DNA of 64,000 bases from Mycolicibacterium nivoides (GTDB lineage: Bacteria; Actinomycetota; Actinomycetes; Mycobacteriales; Mycobacteriaceae): contig NZ_CP034072.1 of the NCBI RefSeq assembly GCF_003855255.1, positions 2,843,906-2,907,905 on the forward strand, read 5' to 3'. Within the stretch, counting starts at the first letter, position 1, and each line of letters starts with the position of its first letter. The position numbers and the translations under genes are program-made. Positions 61,823-64,000 of this stretch are shown one piece after another. Under the pieces are notes generated by a model. That model made no database searches, had not been told where the DNA came from, and saw nothing but the letters and a program-made list of their open reading frames with translations.

Positions 61823-62257
61823 GGATCCCCCTGAACCCACTACGTTTCCGCGAATGATCCGCACCCGAATGGCGCACGTAGCCATCGGCGATGCTCCCAC
61901 GGCAATCAGAGCAATCGCAGACAGCGGCCGGACAGTCGGCACGGGACGAACCCACGATTCCGACAGAATAGCCAGCCTGAGCCAAGATTCGAGGCCATCT
62001 GTCGATCAACCGATGTTCGTGTCGGCGTTCCTGAATGGATATTTACTTGGGCAACAAGGCAATACGCCCGCCGAACAACGAGAATATCGACGGAGATGGC
62101 AAATTCGACCTTAGACCCCGATCGATACCCCGGTCCGAAAAGTGAGCGCCTGGGTAAATATCGGCTGAGAAGGGTCGAGAAGCCCACCGGTGGCCGCCGA
62201 AACCACATACCGTCGGCCAGAGACGAAAAAGTCGGGGATCGACAGGAGGACCGCACC
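61823..62257. other. 435-bp intergenic region, no gene seen
   Basis: The divergent gap between pks16 and the sulfatase. Open frames here are short and lack codon bias. AT-rich patches (GGATATTTACTTGG, GGGTAAATATCGG) may hold promoters for either side. An AGGAGG ribosome site at 62245-62250 belongs to the sulfatase. Confidence 0.6.
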
Positions 62258-63808
62258 ATGCCAAACGGCAAGCCGAACATTCTCGTGATCTGGGGCGATG
62301 ACATCGGCATCAGCAACCTGAGTTGCTACAGCGACGGCCTGATGGGGTACCAGACCCCGAACATCGACCGCCTCGCCAGCGAGGGCATGCGGTTCACCGA
62401 CTCCTATGGCGAGCAAAGCTGCACCGCCGGCCGCGCGGCGTTCATCAGTGGGCAGAGCGTCTATCGCACCGGAATGAGCAAAGTCGGCGTGCCCGGTGTG
62501 GACATCGGTTGGGCCGCAGAGGATCCGACCATCGCCGAGCTACTCAAGCCGCTCGGATACGCGACCGGCCAGTTCGGCAAGAACCACTTCGGCGACCTCA
62601 ACAAATACCTGCCGACCGTTCACGGCTTCGACGAGTTCTACGGCAACCTCTACCACCTCAACGCCGAGGAAGAACCCGAGAACTTCGACTACCCGCACGA
62701 GGATCGGTACCCGCGGCTCTACCAGCTGGCCAAGCCGCGGGGCGTGCTCAAGTGCAAGGCCACCACCGAGGTGTCCACCGAACCGGACGACCCGAAGTTC
62801 GGGCCCGTCGGCAAGCAGACCATCGAGGACACCGGCCCGCTGAACACCAAGCGGATGGAGACCATCGACGAGGACATCGCCGACTCCACGGTCGACTACA
62901 TCAAGCGTCAGCATGCGGAGGGCAATCCGTTCTTCGTGTGGTGCAACTTCACCCACATGCACCTTTACACCCACACCAAGCCGGAGAGCCGTGGGCAGGC
63001 CGGGCTGTGGCAGTCGCCGTACCACGACACGATGATCGACCACGACCGCAACGTCGGCACCGTGCTGAACGTGCTCGACGAGCTCGGCATCGCCGAGGAC
63101 ACCATCGTCATCTACTCCACCGACAACGGCCCGCACCGCAACACCTGGCCTGACGGCGGCACCACCCCGTTCCGCAGCGAGAAGAACACCAACTGGGAGG
63201 GCGCTTTCCGGGTACCCGAACTCATCCGCTGGCCCGGAAAGATCAAGGCCGGCTCGGTCTCGAACGAGATCATCCAGCACCACGACTGGCTGCCCACCCT
63301 GTTGGCCGCGGCAGGTGATCCCGACATCGCGGAGAAGCTCAAGAAGGGCCACAAGGCCGGCGCCGACGGGGAGACCGAGTACAAGGTTCACATCGACGGC
63401 TACAACCTGCTGCCATACCTGACCGGCGAGGCGGAGACCAGCCCACGGCGTGGCTTCTTCTATTTCTCCGACGACGGGGACCTGGTGGCGCTGCGGTTCG
63501 AGAACTGGAAGATCGTCTTCGCCGAACAGCGGTGCCAGGGCACCCTGCGGGTCTGGGCCGAGCCGTTCACCCCGCTGCGGGTGCCGAAGTTGTTCAACCT
63601 GCGCACCGACCCGTACGAGTTCGCCGACATCACGTCGAACACGTACTACGAATGGCTGTTGCGGCACGACTTCTTCGTGTTCTACGCGACCGCGATGGCG
63701 ACGAAGTTCCTTGAGACGTTCAAGGACTTCCCGCCACGACACGCGCCGGCGAGCTTCAGCGTCGACCAAGTCGTTGAGAAGTTGCACGAGTTTCTAGCGA
63801 AGGACTGA
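62258..63808 (+). CDS. Type I sulfatase (arylsulfatase family)
   Basis: A 516-residue sulfatase. [18 protein letters not shown] provides metal-binding Asp14/Asp15, [13 protein letters not shown] carries the formylglycine motif C-T-A-G-R (Cys55 to be converted by a formylglycine-generating enzyme), GKNHFGD the Lys/His pair, and STDNGPHRNTWPDGG the second metal-ligand Asp/Asn pair. No signal peptide, so it is probably cytosolic. It hydrolyses sulfate esters; the substrate is unknown. It is followed after 3 bp by a paralogue. Confidence 0.92.
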   Translation: MPNGKPNILVIWGDDIGISNLSCYSDGLMGYQTPNIDRLASEGMRFTDSYGEQSCTAGRAAFISGQSVYRTGMSKVGVPGVDIGWAAEDPTIAELLKPLGYATGQFGKNHFGDLNKYLPTVHGFDEFYGNLYHLNAEEEPENFDYPHEDRYPRLYQLAKPRGVLKCKATTEVSTEPDDPKFGPVGKQTIEDTGPLNTKRMETIDEDIADSTVDYIKRQHAEGNPFFVWCNFTHMHLYTHTKPESRGQAGLWQSPYHDTMIDHDRNVGTVLNVLDELGIAEDTIVIYSTDNGPHRNTWPDGGTTPFRSEKNTNWEGAFRVPELIRWPGKIKAGSVSNEIIQHHDWLPTLLAAAGDPDIAEKLKKGHKAGADGETEYKVHIDGYNLLPYLTGEAETSPRRGFFYFSDDGDLVALRFENWKIVFAEQRCQGTLRVWAEPFTPLRVPKLFNLRTDPYEFADITSNTYYEWLLRHDFFVFYATAMATKFLETFKDFPPRHAPASFSVDQVVEKLHEFLAKD

Positions 63809-63811
63809 GTC

Positions 63812-64000
63812 ATGCCGAACGGAAAACCGAACATCCTGGTCATCTGGGGCGACGACATCGGCATCTGGAACCTCAGTTGCTACAGCCGCGGCATGATGGG
63901 GTACTTCACGCCGAACATCGACCGCATCGCGAACGAAGGCATGCTGTTCACCGATTCCTATGGCGAGCAGAGCTGCACCGCGGGCCGGGCATCGTTCATC
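63812..64000 (+). CDS. Second type I sulfatase, N-terminal part (3' truncated by window edge)
   Basis: Sixty-three residues are visible, beginning [20 protein letters not shown] and including [13 protein letters not shown] with the formylglycine motif. It is nearly identical at the N-terminus to the preceding sulfatase (differences such as SN to WN, DG to RG, LA to IA), so the two are tandem duplicates in one operon. Confidence 0.9.
   Translation, partial: MPNGKPNILVIWGDDIGIWNLSCYSRGMMGYFTPNIDRIANEGMLFTDSYGEQSCTAGRASFI

Noticed and set aside
61755..62114. Short open frames on both strands in the pks16-sulfatase gap
   Set aside because: They lack ribosome sites and codon bias, and they overlap the start of pks16.

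Overview
The window is chromosomal DNA from a mycobacterium, most likely a rapid grower of the Mycolicibacterium type. It has high G+C, many GTG and apparently leaderless starts, an MmpL transporter, Mce-associated membrane proteins, a WS/DGAT-like protein, a fatty acyl-AMP ligase matching Pks16, KstR-type operators and several beta-oxidation operons. Two blocks keep the gene order of M. tuberculosis as I remember it. The first, 1.7-18.4 kb, matches Rv1153c back to Rv1142c (omt, GntR/sirtuin pair, methyltransferase, mmpL13, SDR, mcr, echA10). The second, 53.2-59.8 kb, matches Rv1112 back to Rv1106c (ychF, DUF6542, ispH, lipid-droplet protein, xseA, xseB, 3-beta-HSD). About 35 kb of accessory DNA lies between them. 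These synteny statements come from memory, not from a search.

Layout. 0-2.6 kb: hydrolase tail, DUF1697, a hydroxypyruvate-isomerase-like TIM barrel, Omt. 2.6-8.6 kb: an oxidative module of an EthA-like flavin monooxygenase and a self-sufficient CYP102-type P450, divergent from a PucR-type regulator with a palindrome between them. 8.6-13.4 kb: GntR and sirtuin with overlapping start regions, then an mmpL13-TetR-methyltransferase operon. 13.5-18.4 kb: DoxX, a 43-residue acidic small protein with a strong terminator, and an mcr-SDR-NMO operon for methyl-branched acyl-CoA, divergent from echA10. 18.4-25.2 kb: two MFS pumps, regulators, an aldo/keto reductase, a gamma carbonic anhydrase homologue and a secreted FAS1 protein. 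25.2-26.3 kb: an AbiEi-like/DUF559 gene bracketed by two near-perfect 60-bp palindromes. 26.3-30.4 kb: a FadE/enoyl-CoA hydratase/thiolase operon with its FadR-type regulator and operator. 30.5-38.2 kb: a DUF3556 membrane protein behind a perfect KstR box, DoxX, an SDR/TetR pair with two operators over the start codons, and a four-gene operon of two Mce-associated proteins, an epoxide-hydrolase-like enzyme and a WS/DGAT-like protein. 38.3-50 kb: a TetR, a hydrolase, an unusual kinase-linker-aminotransferase fusion, a papain-fold protein, a sigma region-4 remnant, an aldehyde dehydrogenase and many small single-domain proteins with dispersed hairpin repeats. 60-64 kb: DUF1876, pks16 and tandem sulfatases.

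The most striking region is 50.1-53.3 kb. Downstream of the conserved housekeeping gene ychF sit two genes of visibly lower G+C: an OLD-family ATPase/TOPRIM nuclease and a membrane-anchored HNH nuclease. Each is followed by a short duplicate of the ychF 3' end, with a further degenerate copy beyond. This looks like serial insertion of defence-type cargo at the ychF 3' end with no recombinase in the window. In M. tuberculosis the same position holds vapBC32, as I recall. I regard this as the best candidate for an undescribed system here. The palindrome-bracketed DUF559 cassette at 25.2-26.3 kb is second.
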